Assembly: GCA_005503335.1 (NCBI GenBank)
Contig: SCMQ01000005.1
Span: 1 to 64,000, forward strand
DNA length: 64,000 nt
DNA from: Comamonadaceae bacterium 2FH
GTDB lineage: Bacteria; Pseudomonadota; Gammaproteobacteria; Burkholderiales; Burkholderiaceae_C
Reading direction: 5' to 3'
A program made the translations under genes and the position numbers. The notes under the pieces were generated by a model. It did not search any database, was not told the DNA's origin, and saw nothing but the letters and a program-made list of their open reading frames with translations. Below, one piece after another: positions 36,759-56,098 of this stretch (position 1 is its first letter; each line of letters opens with the position of its first letter).

Positions 36759-38027
36759 ATGAAGACCAAGATCACCAAGTTCACCGCCGCCCTGGCCATG
36801 GCATTCGGCGCCATAGGCGCCGGTCATGCGGCCACGATCACGATCTCCTGCGGCAACAGCGGCGCCGACTACGAGACCTGCAAGAAGCACGCGGACCAAT
36901 GGGCCAAGAAGAGCGGGCACCAGGTGAAGATGTTCTCGCCGCCGGCCAGCACCACCGACAGCCTGGCCCTGTACCGCCAGCTGTTCGCGGCCAAGTCCTC
37001 CGACGTGGACGTGATCATGATCGACGTGGTCTGGCCCGGCGTGATCAAGGACCACCTGCTCGACCTCGGCAAGTTCAGCAAGGGCGCCGAGAAGGAGCAT
37101 TTCCCGGCCATCGTCGCCAACAACACGGTGGACGGCAAGCTGCTGGGCATGCCCTGGTTCACCGACGCCGGCCTGCTGTTCTTCCGCAAGGACCTGCTGC
37201 AAAAGCATGGCCTCAAGGCCCCGACCACCTGGGAGGAGCTCACGGCCGCCGCCAAGAAGGTGCAGGACGCCGAACGCGCGGCCGGCCAGAAAGACTTCCA
37301 GGGCTTCGTGTTCCAGGCCAAGGCCTACGAGGGCCTGACCTGCGACGCGCTCGAGTGGGTCGCCAGCTACAACGGCGGCTCCATCGTCGAGAAGGACGGC
37401 AGCATCTCGATCAACAACGCCAAGGCCGCCAAGGCCCTGGACATGGCCGCCTCCTGGATCGGCAGCATCGCGCCGGCCGGCGTGCTGAACTACGGCGAGG
37501 AGGACGCGCGCGGCGTGTTCCAGAACGGCAACGCCCTGTTCATGCGCAACTGGCCCTACGCCTGGTCCCTGGGCCAGGCCGGCGACAGTCCGATCAAGGG
37601 CAAGATCGGCGTCGCGCCCCTGCCCAAGGGCGAGGCGAACGGCAAGAACGCCGCCACCCTGGGCGGCTGGCAGCTGGCCGTGAGCAAGTACTCCAAGACG
37701 CCCGAGGTCGCGGCCGACCTGGTGATGTACATGACCAGCGCCGAGAGCCAGAAGGACCGCGCCATCGTCGGCTCCTACAACCCGACCCGCCCAGCCCTCT
37801 ACAAGGACAAGGACGTGATCGCCGCCAACCCCTTCATGGGCGAGCTGTTCGACGTGTTCACCAACGCCGTGGCCCGCCCCGCCACCGCCACCGGCCCCAA
37901 GTACCCCGAGGTCAGCCAGGCCTTCTGGGACGCCACGCACGAGGTGCTGTCCAAGAAGACCAGCGGCGCGGAGAGCGTGAAGAAGCTCGAGGGCCGGCTC
38001 AAGCAGATCAAGCGCAAGAGCTGGTGA
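36759..38027 (+). CDS. alpha-glucoside ABC transporter substrate-binding protein
   Basis: A 422-aa periplasmic protein of the MalE/AglE/ThuE group. Signal peptide residues 1-24 (cleavage after GHA), then WPGVIKDHLLDL, GMPWFTDAGLLFFRKDLL and GWQLAVSKYSKTPE, characteristic of CUT1 sugar binders. It delivers a disaccharide (maltose, trehalose or sucrose type) to the permeases encoded next. ATG 36759 follows GGAGA by 10 bp. A terminator after it should raise its transcript above the rest. Confidence 0.9.
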   Translation: MKTKITKFTAALAMAFGAIGAGHAATITISCGNSGADYETCKKHADQWAKKSGHQVKMFSPPASTTDSLALYRQLFAAKSSDVDVIMIDVVWPGVIKDHLLDLGKFSKGAEKEHFPAIVANNTVDGKLLGMPWFTDAGLLFFRKDLLQKHGLKAPTTWEELTAAAKKVQDAERAAGQKDFQGFVFQAKAYEGLTCDALEWVASYNGGSIVEKDGSISINNAKAAKALDMAASWIGSIAPAGVLNYGEEDARGVFQNGNALFMRNWPYAWSLGQAGDSPIKGKIGVAPLPKGEANGKNAATLGGWQLAVSKYSKTPEVAADLVMYMTSAESQKDRAIVGSYNPTRPALYKDKDVIAANPFMGELFDVFTNAVARPATATGPKYPEVSQAFWDATHEVLSKKTSGAESVKKLEGRLKQIKRKSW

Positions 38028-38076
38028 TCGGCGCGCCATTTCTCCAAGCTTCGCTGTCCTAGTACTCGCGGCGATT

Positions 38077-38117
38077 GGCCGGTGGAATGACCCCCGCTCT
38101 TCCACCGGCCCTTTTTT
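38077..38117 (+). terminator. intra-operon rho-independent terminator
   Basis: GGCCGGTGGAA (38077-38087) pairs perfectly with TTCCACCGGCC (38100-38110) around a 12-nt loop and is followed by CTTTTTT. It lies between the binding-protein gene and the permease genes, so read-through must be partial. This is the usual way to make binding protein in excess. Confidence 0.88.
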
Positions 38118-38139
38118 GACCCCATAGCCCGGAGCCCTC

Positions 38140-39152
38140 ATGCTTGAACGGACCCGCAACGCTTGGCCCTCACCCGCCTCCCCGACCGGCAGCATGCGCC
38201 GGACGGCGGCGCGACAGGCCACCCAACCTGGAAACGCCATGCACACAAGGACGCGCACCGCCTGGATCTTCCTGATGCCCATGCTGATCGGCATGGCCCT
38301 GGTGGCCGCCTGGCCGCTGGGCCGCTCGATCTGGTTCAGCTTCACCGACGCCAACCTCAACGACATGGGCGCCGCCCAGTTCATCGGGCTGGAAAACTAC
38401 TTCGGCGAGTTCGGCCTGTTTGCCAACCCCAACCACACCGAGGGCTTCTGGAAGAGCGACTGGGGCATCTCCATCCTCAACACCTTCAAGTTCTCCCTCG
38501 TCTCGGTGCTGCTGGAAACCTTGTTCGGCCTGGGCGTGGCCCTGCTGCTGAACCAGGAGTTCAAGGGCCGCAACTGGGTGCGCACCGCGGTGCTGGTGCC
38601 CTGGGCCATTCCCACCATCGTCTCGGCCAAGATGTGGGGCTGGATGCTGCACGACCAGTTCGGCATCATCAACGAGATGCTGCTGTCGGCCGGCCTGATC
38701 GCCAACAAGCTGGCCTGGACCGCCGACCCGGCCTACGCCATGTGGACCGTGGTGGGGGTGGACGTGTGGAAGACCACGCCCTTCATGGCCCTCTTGATCC
38801 TGGCCGCGCTGCAGACCCTGCCCAAGGACTGCTACGAGGCCGCGCGCGTGGACGGCGTGCACCCGCTGCGCGTGTTCTGGCGCATCACCCTGCCGCTGAT
38901 CCGTCCCGCGCTGATCGTCGCCGTGGTGTTCCGCCTGCTCGACGCGCTGCGCATCTTCGACCTGATCTACGTGCTGACCTCGAGCAGCAGCTCCACCATC
39001 AGCATGTCGGGCTTCGTGCGCCGCGAAATGATAGACAACGGCAACATCGGTTTCGGTTCCGCCGCCTCCACCGCCCTGTTCCTCATCATCGGCCTGTCCG
39101 CCGTGCTCTTCATGCGGCTGAGCCGCGTGCGCCTCTCGGAGGAGTCCTCGTC

Positions 39153-39156
<4 letters not shown>
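38140..39156 (+). CDS. ABC sugar transporter permease, MalF/ThuF/AglF type
   Basis: A 338-aa inner-membrane permease with six to seven helices and the EAA loop (EAARVDGVHPLRVFWRITLPLIRP, near residue 232) that docks on the ATPase. GGAG lies 5 bp before ATG 38140; ATG 38239 is an alternative that begins closer to the first helix. Its stop overlaps the start of the second permease (ATGA). Confidence 0.9.
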
Positions 39157-39989
<833 letters not shown>

Positions 39990-40009
39990 ACCTTTACTCC
40001 CTCCACACC

Positions 40010-41644
40010 ATGAGCAACAAAGCACCCAACAACGAGTGGTGGCGCGGCGGCGTCATCTACCAGATCTACCCGCGCAGCTACCAGGACAGCAACGGCGACG
40101 GCATAGGCGACCTGCCCGGCATCACGGCCCGGCTAGAGCACATCGCGCGCCTGGGCGCCGACGGCATCTGGCTCTCGCCCTTCTTCAAGAGCCCGATGAA
40201 GGACTTCGGCTACGACGTCAGCGACTACCGCGACGTGGACCCGATGTTCGGCACGCTGGACGACTTCCGCACCCTGGTGGCGCGCGCGCACGCGCTGGGC
40301 CTCAAGGTCATGATCGACCAGGTGCTGTCGCACACCTCGGACCAGCACCCCTGGTTCGTCGAGAGCCGCAGCAGCCGCGACAACGCCCGGGCCGACTGGT
40401 ACATCTGGGCCGACGCGCGCGAGGACGGCACGCCGCCCAACAACTGGCTCAGCATCTTCGGCGGCAGCGCCTGGCAATGGGACACGGGACGCCTGCAGTA
40501 CTACATGCACAACTTCCTGACCAGCCAGCCCGACCTCAACTTCCACAACCCGGCGGTGCAGCAGGCGGTGCTCGACGACGTGCGCTTCTGGCTTGAGCTC
40601 GGCGTGGACGGCTATCGCCTGGACACGGCCAACTTCTACTTCCACGACCGCGAGCTGCGCAGCAACCCCGGGCGCGGCATGCCGCAGGGCGAGGACCCGG
40701 CCGTGGACAAGGTCAACCCCTACGGCTGGCAGCGCCACCTGCACGACAAGAGCCAGCCCGAGAACCTGGACTTCCTGCGCCGCCTGCGCGCCCTGCTCGA
40801 CGAATACCCGGACACCACCATGGTCGGCGAGATCGGCGACGACGACGGCCTGGCCCGCATGGCCGAGTACACCAGCGGCGGCGACAAGCTGCACATGGCC
40901 TACTGCTTCGATCTGCTCGGCACGCAAAACAGCGCCAGCTACCTGCACGCGCTGTTCTCGCGCTTCATCACCATCGTCGGCGACGGCTGGCCCTGCTGGG
41001 CCCTGTCCAACCACGACTGCATGCGCCTGGCCACGCGCTGGGGCGGCGAGCAGCCCGATCCCCGCCTGCTGCGCCTGGCCGCCGCCATGCAGCTGAGCCT
41101 GCGCGGCTCGCCCTGCATCTACCAGGGCGACGAGCTGGGCCTGCCCGAGGCCCAGATCGCCTACGAGCAGCTGCAGGACCCGTTCGGCATCACCATGTGG
41201 CCCAAGTTCAAGGGCCGCGACGGCTGCCGCACGCCCATGCCCTGGCGCGCCGAGGCCGAACAGGCCGGCTTCGGCCCGGCCCAGCCCTGGCTGCCGGTCT
41301 CGCCGGCCCACCTGCCGCTGGCCGTGGACCGCCAGGAGGCGGACGCCGGCTCGCTGCTGCAGTTCTACCGCCACCTGCTGCACTGGCGGCGCGAGCAGCC
41401 GGCCCTGGTCAAGGGCCAGCAGCAGATGCTGCCCGCGCACGAGCAGGTGCTGGCCTATCTGCGCGAGCACGAAGGCCAGCGCCTGCTGTGCGCGTTCAAC
41501 TTCAGCGACCGGCCGGCCCAATGGGCCCTGCCTGCCGGCCTCGAGTCCGCGCGTATCGAGGCCGGCAGCGGCCTGGGCGGCGCGCGCATCGAGGGCACGA
41601 ACGTGCATCTCGAGCCCTGGAGCGGCCTGTTCGCGGCCGTCTAA
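40010..41644 (+). CDS. GH13 alpha-glucosidase, AglA type
   Basis: A 544-aa cytosolic hydrolase that splits imported alpha-glucosides. Catalytic residues: nucleophile Asp205 (DGYRLDTAN), acid/base Glu274 (MVGEIGDDDG) and Asp336 (SNHDCMR). The residue after the nucleophile is threonine, which in this family favours alpha-1,4 over alpha-1,6 bonds. The gene lies between the permeases and the ATPase, the order of aglEFGAK in Sinorhizobium. Confidence 0.9.
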   Translation: MSNKAPNNEWWRGGVIYQIYPRSYQDSNGDGIGDLPGITARLEHIARLGADGIWLSPFFKSPMKDFGYDVSDYRDVDPMFGTLDDFRTLVARAHALGLKVMIDQVLSHTSDQHPWFVESRSSRDNARADWYIWADAREDGTPPNNWLSIFGGSAWQWDTGRLQYYMHNFLTSQPDLNFHNPAVQQAVLDDVRFWLELGVDGYRLDTANFYFHDRELRSNPGRGMPQGEDPAVDKVNPYGWQRHLHDKSQPENLDFLRRLRALLDEYPDTTMVGEIGDDDGLARMAEYTSGGDKLHMAYCFDLLGTQNSASYLHALFSRFITIVGDGWPCWALSNHDCMRLATRWGGEQPDPRLLRLAAAMQLSLRGSPCIYQGDELGLPEAQIAYEQLQDPFGITMWPKFKGRDGCRTPMPWRAEAEQAGFGPAQPWLPVSPAHLPLAVDRQEADAGSLLQFYRHLLHWRREQPALVKGQQQMLPAHEQVLAYLREHEGQRLLCAFNFSDRPAQWALPAGLESARIEAGSGLGGARIEGTNVHLEPWSGLFAAV

Positions 41645-41678
41645 GCCTTTTCCGACCCGCCTCCGAGGAGACAGCACC

Positions 41679-42815
<1,137 letters not shown>

Positions 42816-42840
42816 CCCCGGCCAAGCAAAGGCGCACGGC

Positions 42841-45045
42841 ATGCCGACACCGCAAGACATCGCCCTGCTGCAGCAGGGCCGGCACCCGGACCCGTTCGCC
42901 GTGCTGGGCATGCACCAGACCCCCAGCGGGCTGTGGGTGCATGCCTTCTTCCCCGGCGTGCTGGCCGTAGACCTGCTGCACGCGCAGGCGCCGCACGGGA
43001 GCGAAGCGGTGGGCAGCCTGCAGCGCCAGGGCGCCAGCGACGTCTTTGCGCTGTGCTGCGGCGCACGCGACCGCTTCGACTACCGCCTGCGGGTGCGCTG
43101 GGCCGGCCCCGACGGCCAGGCCGCGCAGGAGGCCGTGCTCGACGACCCTTACCGTTTCCCACCCCTGCTGGGCGATACCGACGCCTGGCTGCTGGCCGAG
43201 GGCAAGCACCGGCGGCCCTTCGAATGCCTGGGCGCCCACCCGCGCAGCCTGCTGGGCGTGCCGGGCGTGGCTTTTGCCGTGTGGGCGCCGAATGCCCAGC
43301 GGGTCTCGGTGGTGGGCGACTTCAACCAGTGGGACGGCCGCCGCCACCCCATGCGCCTGCGGCGCGAATGCGGCATCTGGGAGCTGTTCCTGCCCGGGCT
43401 GGCCGAAGGCGCCTTGTACAAGTTCGAAATTCTCACGCCGCAGGGCGAGTTGCTGCTCAAGGCCGACCCCTACGGCTTGCGCGCCGAGCTGCGCCCGCGC
43501 ACCGCCAGCGTGGTGCAGGCCCTGCCTGCGGCCCGCCCCCTGGCGCCCGAGCGGGCGCGGGCCAACGGCTTCGACCAGCCGATCAGCGTCTACGAAGTGC
43601 ACCTGGGCTCCTGGCGCCAGCAGGACGGCTGGCGCTGGCTCAGCTACCGCGAGCTGGCCGACACCCTGGTGCCCTACGCCCGGGACATGGGCTTCACCCA
43701 CCTGGAGCTGTTGCCGATCTCGGAGCACCCCTTCGACGGCTCCTGGGGCTACCAGCCGGTGGGCCTGTTCGCGCCCACCGCGCGCCATGGCTCGCCCGAG
43801 GACTTCCTTCATTTCGTCGACGCCGCGCACGCCGCCGGCCTCGGCGTGATCCTGGACTGGGTGCCGGCGCATTTTCCCAGCGACAGCCACGGCCTGGCGC
43901 GCTTCGACGGCAGCCACCTGTACGAGCACGCCGACCCGCGCGAAGGTTTCCACCAGGACTGGAACACCCTGATCTACAACTTCGGCCGCAACGAGGTCTG
44001 CAACTACCTGGTCGGCAACGCCTTGTACTGGCTGGAGCGCTTCGGCGTGGACGGCCTGCGCGTGGATGCCGTGGCCTCCATGCTGTACCGCGACTACAGC
44101 CGCGCCGAGGGGCAGTGGCTGCCCAACCGCCACGGCGGGCGCGAGAACCTGGAGGCCATGGCCTTCCTGCGCCGGCTCAACCACACCGTGGGCACCGAGC
44201 GCCCGGGGGCCTTGATGGTGGCCGAGGAGTCGACCGCCTTCCCCGGCGTCAGCCGCCCGCCCAGCGACGACCTGCAGGGCGGCGGCCTGGGCTTCCACGA
44301 GAAGTGGAACATGGGCTGGATGAACGACAGCCTGCGCTACTTCTCGCGCGACCCGGTGCACCGCAGCCACCACCACCACGAGCTGAGCTTCGGCCTGGTC
44401 TATGCGTTCAGCGAGAACTTCGTGCTGCCGCTCTCGCACGACGAGGTGGTGCACGGCAAGGGCTCGCTGCTGGCACGCATGCCGGGTGACGACTGGCAAC
44501 GCTTCGCCGGCCTGCGCAGCCTGTACGGCTACATGTGGGGCTTCCCGGGCAAGAAGCTGCTGTTCATGGGCGGCGAACTGGCCCAGCCCGGCGAATGGCA
44601 GGCCCAGGGCAGCCTGCCCTGGCACCTGCTGGACGACGCCCGGCACGCCGGCGTGCAGCGCCTGGTGCGCGACCTCAACCGGGTCTACCGTGGACACCCG
44701 GCCCTGCACGCCTGGGACCATGACGCGCGCGGCTTCGAATGGATCGCCCATGACGACGCGGGCCAGTCCGTGCTGTCCTGGCTGCGGCGCGACGAGCAGG
44801 GCCACTGGGTGGCCGTGGTCTGCAACCTGACGCCGGTGCCCCGGCCGGCCTACCGCATCGGCGTGCCGCTGGCCGGGACCTGGCGGGAAATCATCAACAC
44901 CGACGCCGGCGTCTACGGCGGCAGTGGCGTGCACACGGGCGTGGGGGCCGCCGAGGCCATCCCGGCCCATGGGCAGGCCCAATCGCTGCAGCTGCACCTG
45001 CCGCCCTTGGCCTGCGTGATGCTGGCGCCCGCTGCCGAGGACTGA
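42841..45045 (+). CDS. glgB: 1,4-alpha-glucan branching enzyme
   Basis: A 734-aa GH13 enzyme that makes alpha-1,6 branches in glycogen. Two N-terminal carbohydrate-binding modules precede the GH13 core (nucleophile in [17 protein letters not shown], acid/base in [15 protein letters not shown] in [12 protein letters not shown]). GH13_9 hallmarks [13 protein letters not shown] and [15 protein letters not shown] are clear. It follows the ABC ATPase by 25 bp and begins the glycogen part of the operon. Confidence 0.97.
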   Translation: MPTPQDIALLQQGRHPDPFAVLGMHQTPSGLWVHAFFPGVLAVDLLHAQAPHGSEAVGSLQRQGASDVFALCCGARDRFDYRLRVRWAGPDGQAAQEAVLDDPYRFPPLLGDTDAWLLAEGKHRRPFECLGAHPRSLLGVPGVAFAVWAPNAQRVSVVGDFNQWDGRRHPMRLRRECGIWELFLPGLAEGALYKFEILTPQGELLLKADPYGLRAELRPRTASVVQALPAARPLAPERARANGFDQPISVYEVHLGSWRQQDGWRWLSYRELADTLVPYARDMGFTHLELLPISEHPFDGSWGYQPVGLFAPTARHGSPEDFLHFVDAAHAAGLGVILDWVPAHFPSDSHGLARFDGSHLYEHADPREGFHQDWNTLIYNFGRNEVCNYLVGNALYWLERFGVDGLRVDAVASMLYRDYSRAEGQWLPNRHGGRENLEAMAFLRRLNHTVGTERPGALMVAEESTAFPGVSRPPSDDLQGGGLGFHEKWNMGWMNDSLRYFSRDPVHRSHHHHELSFGLVYAFSENFVLPLSHDEVVHGKGSLLARMPGDDWQRFAGLRSLYGYMWGFPGKKLLFMGGELAQPGEWQAQGSLPWHLLDDARHAGVQRLVRDLNRVYRGHPALHAWDHDARGFEWIAHDDAGQSVLSWLRRDEQGHWVAVVCNLTPVPRPAYRIGVPLAGTWREIINTDAGVYGGSGVHTGVGAAEAIPAHGQAQSLQLHLPPLACVMLAPAAED

Positions 45046-45059
45046 AACGGGGGCGCACC

Positions 45060-48778
<3,719 letters not shown>

Positions 48779-48834
48779 GACCTCGCGAACGCCCACCCCT
48801 TTCACACGGCAAACAACACACCAGGAAGACCACC

Positions 48835-50133
<1,299 letters not shown>

Positions 50134-50150
50134 ACCGGGGAGCCGCGCCC

Positions 50151-51629
50151 ATGTCCACCATGCAGATTCTCCAGGTCAGCGCCGAGTATTTCCCCCTGCT
50201 CAAGACCGGCGGTCTGGCGGACGTGACCGGTGCCCTGCCGCGGGCCCTGCGGCCCCTGGGCTGCGAGCTGCGGACCCTGCTGCCGGGATTCGCCGAGGTC
50301 CTGCGCGGCCTGCACGAGCCGGTCGAGGTCGGCAGCTGCCTGACCCCCTGGGGCCAGGCGGTGCGCGTGCTGCGCGGCGAATTGCGCGACTCGGGCAGCG
50401 CGGACGACACCCAAGGCCCGGTGGCCTATGTGGCGGACTCGGCCGCGCTCTACCTGCGTCCGGGCGGGCCTTACGAGACCCCCGACAAGCGCCCCCACCC
50501 CGACAACCACCGCCGCTTTGCGGCCCTGGCCTGGGTGGCCGCGCGCCTGGCCCGCGGCCTGGACCCGAGCTGGCGGCCCGAGCTGGTGCACGGGCACGAC
50601 TGGCATGCCGGTCTGGTGCCCGCCTGCCTGGCGGCCAGCGGCGACCGGCATGTGCCCAGCCTGTTCACCATCCACAACCTGGCCTACCAGGGGCTGTTCC
50701 CGCGCAGCGACTACCAGGGCCTGGGCCTGCCGGCCGACTGGTTCCAGATCGAGGGGCTGGAGTTCCACGGCCAGCTGTCCTTCATGAAGGCCGGCCTCCA
50801 CTATGCCGACCGCATCAGCACCGTCAGCCCCGGCTACGCGCGCGAGATCCAGACGCCCGAGTTCGGCTGCGGCCTCGACGGCCTGCTGCGTCACCGCAGC
50901 GCCGTGCTGAGCGGCATCCTCAACGGCATCGACGACCGGGTCTGGGACCCGCGCCGGGACGCGCAGCTCCAGGCCCGCTACGACGCCGACAGCCTGGACC
51001 GCCGGGCCCTCAACAAGGCCGCCCTGCAGGCCGAGCTGGGCCTGGAGCCCAGGCCGGAGCTGCCGCTGTTCACCGTGGTCAGCCGCCTGACCGAGCAAAA
51101 AGGCCTGCCCCTGGTGCTGGACGGCACCGATGCCCTGGTGCAGCGGGGCGCTCAATTGCTGCTGCTGGGCAGCGGCGACAGCGCGCTCGAAGCCGCCTTC
51201 CAGGCCAAGGCCGGTCAGCACCCCGGCCGCGTGGCCGTGCGCCTGGGCTACGACGAGGCGCTGTCGCACCGCATCTTCGGCGGCGGCGACGTCGCGCTGG
51301 TGCCCTCGCGCTTCGAGCCCTGCGGCCTGACCCAGATGTACGGCCTGGCCTACGGCTGCGTGCCCCTGGTGCGCCGCGTGGGCGGGCTGGCCGACACCGT
51401 GACCGACGCCGACCTCGTCACCCTGGTCGACGGCAGCGCCACCGGCGTGGTGTTCGAGCGCATGGACAGCGCCGACTTCGGGCACGCGGTGCAGCGCATG
51501 CTGGCGCTCTACCGCCGACCGGCCGACTGGCGCCAGGTGCAGCAGGCCGGCATGCGCCAGCCCCTGCACTGGGGCGACGCGGCGGCCCGTTACCAGGCCC
51601 TGTACCGCAGCATGCTGCCCGGCCGCTGA
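50151..51629 (+). CDS. glgA: glycogen synthase
   Basis: A 492-aa GT5 glucosyltransferase that elongates alpha-1,4 glucan from ADP-glucose. KTGGLADVTGALP near residue 18 binds ADP-glucose; VHGHDWHAGL and the C-terminal SRFEPCGLTQMYGLAYG are diagnostic. It starts 17 bp after glgC. Confidence 0.97.
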   Translation: MSTMQILQVSAEYFPLLKTGGLADVTGALPRALRPLGCELRTLLPGFAEVLRGLHEPVEVGSCLTPWGQAVRVLRGELRDSGSADDTQGPVAYVADSAALYLRPGGPYETPDKRPHPDNHRRFAALAWVAARLARGLDPSWRPELVHGHDWHAGLVPACLAASGDRHVPSLFTIHNLAYQGLFPRSDYQGLGLPADWFQIEGLEFHGQLSFMKAGLHYADRISTVSPGYAREIQTPEFGCGLDGLLRHRSAVLSGILNGIDDRVWDPRRDAQLQARYDADSLDRRALNKAALQAELGLEPRPELPLFTVVSRLTEQKGLPLVLDGTDALVQRGAQLLLLGSGDSALEAAFQAKAGQHPGRVAVRLGYDEALSHRIFGGGDVALVPSRFEPCGLTQMYGLAYGCVPLVRRVGGLADTVTDADLVTLVDGSATGVVFERMDSADFGHAVQRMLALYRRPADWRQVQQAGMRQPLHWGDAAARYQALYRSMLPGR

Positions 51630-51698
51630 CCGCCTCCGGACATCGTTGCGCCTTCCTTCATACCGCCCGCTCCTGACCGGGCTCCCCACGAAGCGTTC

Positions 51699-54158
<2,460 letters not shown>

Positions 54159-54189
54159 CACCCCCACCCATGGAAGAGACATAAGAGAC

Positions 54190-56067
54190 ATGCAAGCCCT
54201 GCTCAACACATTGACCGAGCGCCTGGCGGCCGCGCGGGCGCGCCAGGCCGCCTGGCCGCCCTTTGCACAGCGCCTGCAGGCGCACGGCCAGCGCCTGCTC
54301 GACGAACTGCACCACCTCTACGGCCAGCGCGAGGACTTCGCCGAGGTGGCCGAGCGGCTGCTGGCCGTGGCCTACGAGGGCTGGCGCGAGCGCTCGCCCG
54401 GCCTGCGCCAGCTCGACGCGCAGCGCGAGGCCACGCCCGACTGGTTCGCGTCCGAGCAGATGCTGGGCGCGGTCTGCTATGCCGACCTCTGGGCCGGCGG
54501 CTTCAAGGGCCTGCAGGCGCAGATCCCCTACTTCAAGGAGCTGGGCCTGAGCTACCTGCACCTGATGCCGCCCTACCTGTGCCCGCAGCCGCACAACGAC
54601 GGCGGCTACGCCGTCAGCAGCTACCGCGACACGCAGCCGCAGCTGGGCAGCATGGCCGAGCTGCGCAGCCTGGCCACCCAGCTGCGCAAGGCCGGCATCT
54701 CGCTGGTGCTGGACTTCGTGTTCAACCACACCTCCGACGAGCACGCGTGGGCCCAGGCCGCGCGCGCGGGCGACCCCGCGTACAGCGGCTACTACTGGAT
54801 GTTCCCGGACCGCGGCGAGCCCGACGCGTACGAGCAGACCGTGCGCGAGATCTTCCCCGACGAGCACCCCGGCGCCTTCAGCCAGCTGCCCGACGGCCGC
54901 TGGGTCTGGACCACCTTCCACAGCTACCAGTGGGACCTGAACTACAGCAACCCCGAGGTGTTCACCGCCATGGCGCGCGAGATGCTGTTCATCGCCAACC
55001 TGGGCGTGGACTTCCTGCGCATGGACGCCGTGGCCTTCGTCTGGAAGCGCAAGGGCACGCCATGCGAGAACCTGCCCGAGGCGCACCGCCTGCTGCGCGC
55101 CTACAACGCGCTGGCGCGCATCGCCGCGCCCTCGCTTATGTTCAAGAGCGAGGCCATCGTGCACCCCGACGACGTGGTCGGCTACATCTCGCCCGAGGAA
55201 TGCCAGGTCTCCTACAACCCGCTGCAGATGGCGCTGCTGTGGAATTCGCTGGCCACCCGCGAGGTGAACCTGCTGCAGTACGCGCTGGAAAAGCGCCACG
55301 CCCTGCCCGCGCACACCGCCTGGGTCAACTACGTGCGCAGCCACGACGACATCGGCTGGACCTTTGCCGACGAGGACGCCGCCCTGTACGGCATCAAGGG
55401 CTTCGACCACCGGCAGTTCCTCAACAAGTTCTTCGTCAACCGCTTCGAGGACAGCTTCGCGCGCGGCGAACCCTTCCAGGACAACCCGGTCACGGGCGAC
55501 TGCCGCATCAGCGGCACCGCGGCCTCGCTGTGCGGGCTGGCCCAGGGCGACGTGCACGGCGTGGCGCGCATGCTGCTGCTCTACGGCGTGGTGCTGTCCA
55601 GCGGCGGCATCCCGCTGCTCTACCTGGGCGACGAGGTCGGCACCCTCAACGACCACGGCTACGGCAAGGACGCGCACAAGGCCGCGGACAGCCGCTGGCT
55701 GCACCGTCCGCCGCGCGACGAGGCGCGCTACGCCCAGCGCCACGACCCGACCAGCCAGGCCGGCCAGCTGCACGCGGGCCTGCGCCAGCTGATCGCGCTG
55801 CGCCGCCACCTGCCCGCGCTCGCGGGCGGGTGCCTGCAGGCCTTCTGGACCCACAACCCGGCGGTGCTCGGCTACCAGCGCGGTCCGCTGGACGACGGCG
55901 TGCTGGTGCTCGGCAACTTCAGCGAGCACCCGCAGCGCGTGGCCGCGCCCGTGCTCTCGGCCCTGCCCGCGCGCGCGCTCGACCTGGTCAGCGGGCGCGG
56001 CCTCGCGCTCGACCAGGACCTCACGCTCCAACCCTACCAGCAGCTGTGGCTGCGCCTGGCGGCCTGA
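54190..56067 (+). CDS. amylosucrase
   Basis: A 625-aa GH13_4 transglucosidase that converts sucrose to alpha-1,4 glucan and fructose. It aligns along its length with the remembered Neisseria polysaccharea enzyme with a constant offset of seven: nucleophile Asp279 (FLRMDAVAF, Asp286), acid/base Glu321 (FKSEAIVHP, Glu328), Asp386 (RSHDDIGW, Asp393), and the sucrose-salt-bridge pair Asp137 (HNDGGY, Asp144) and Arg502 (DSRWLHRP, Arg509). The N-terminal helical domain (residues 1-85) is present. There is no signal peptide, so it acts in the cytosol on imported sucrose. In a glycogen operon it can extend glycogen directly; a fructokinase for the fructose is not in the window. Confidence 0.93.
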   Translation: MQALLNTLTERLAAARARQAAWPPFAQRLQAHGQRLLDELHHLYGQREDFAEVAERLLAVAYEGWRERSPGLRQLDAQREATPDWFASEQMLGAVCYADLWAGGFKGLQAQIPYFKELGLSYLHLMPPYLCPQPHNDGGYAVSSYRDTQPQLGSMAELRSLATQLRKAGISLVLDFVFNHTSDEHAWAQAARAGDPAYSGYYWMFPDRGEPDAYEQTVREIFPDEHPGAFSQLPDGRWVWTTFHSYQWDLNYSNPEVFTAMAREMLFIANLGVDFLRMDAVAFVWKRKGTPCENLPEAHRLLRAYNALARIAAPSLMFKSEAIVHPDDVVGYISPEECQVSYNPLQMALLWNSLATREVNLLQYALEKRHALPAHTAWVNYVRSHDDIGWTFADEDAALYGIKGFDHRQFLNKFFVNRFEDSFARGEPFQDNPVTGDCRISGTAASLCGLAQGDVHGVARMLLLYGVVLSSGGIPLLYLGDEVGTLNDHGYGKDAHKAADSRWLHRPPRDEARYAQRHDPTSQAGQLHAGLRQLIALRRHLPALAGGCLQAFWTHNPAVLGYQRGPLDDGVLVLGNFSEHPQRVAAPVLSALPARALDLVSGRGLALDQDLTLQPYQQLWLRLAA

Positions 56068-56098
56068 GCGCCACCGACTTCGAAAAGGACGTTTCCTC

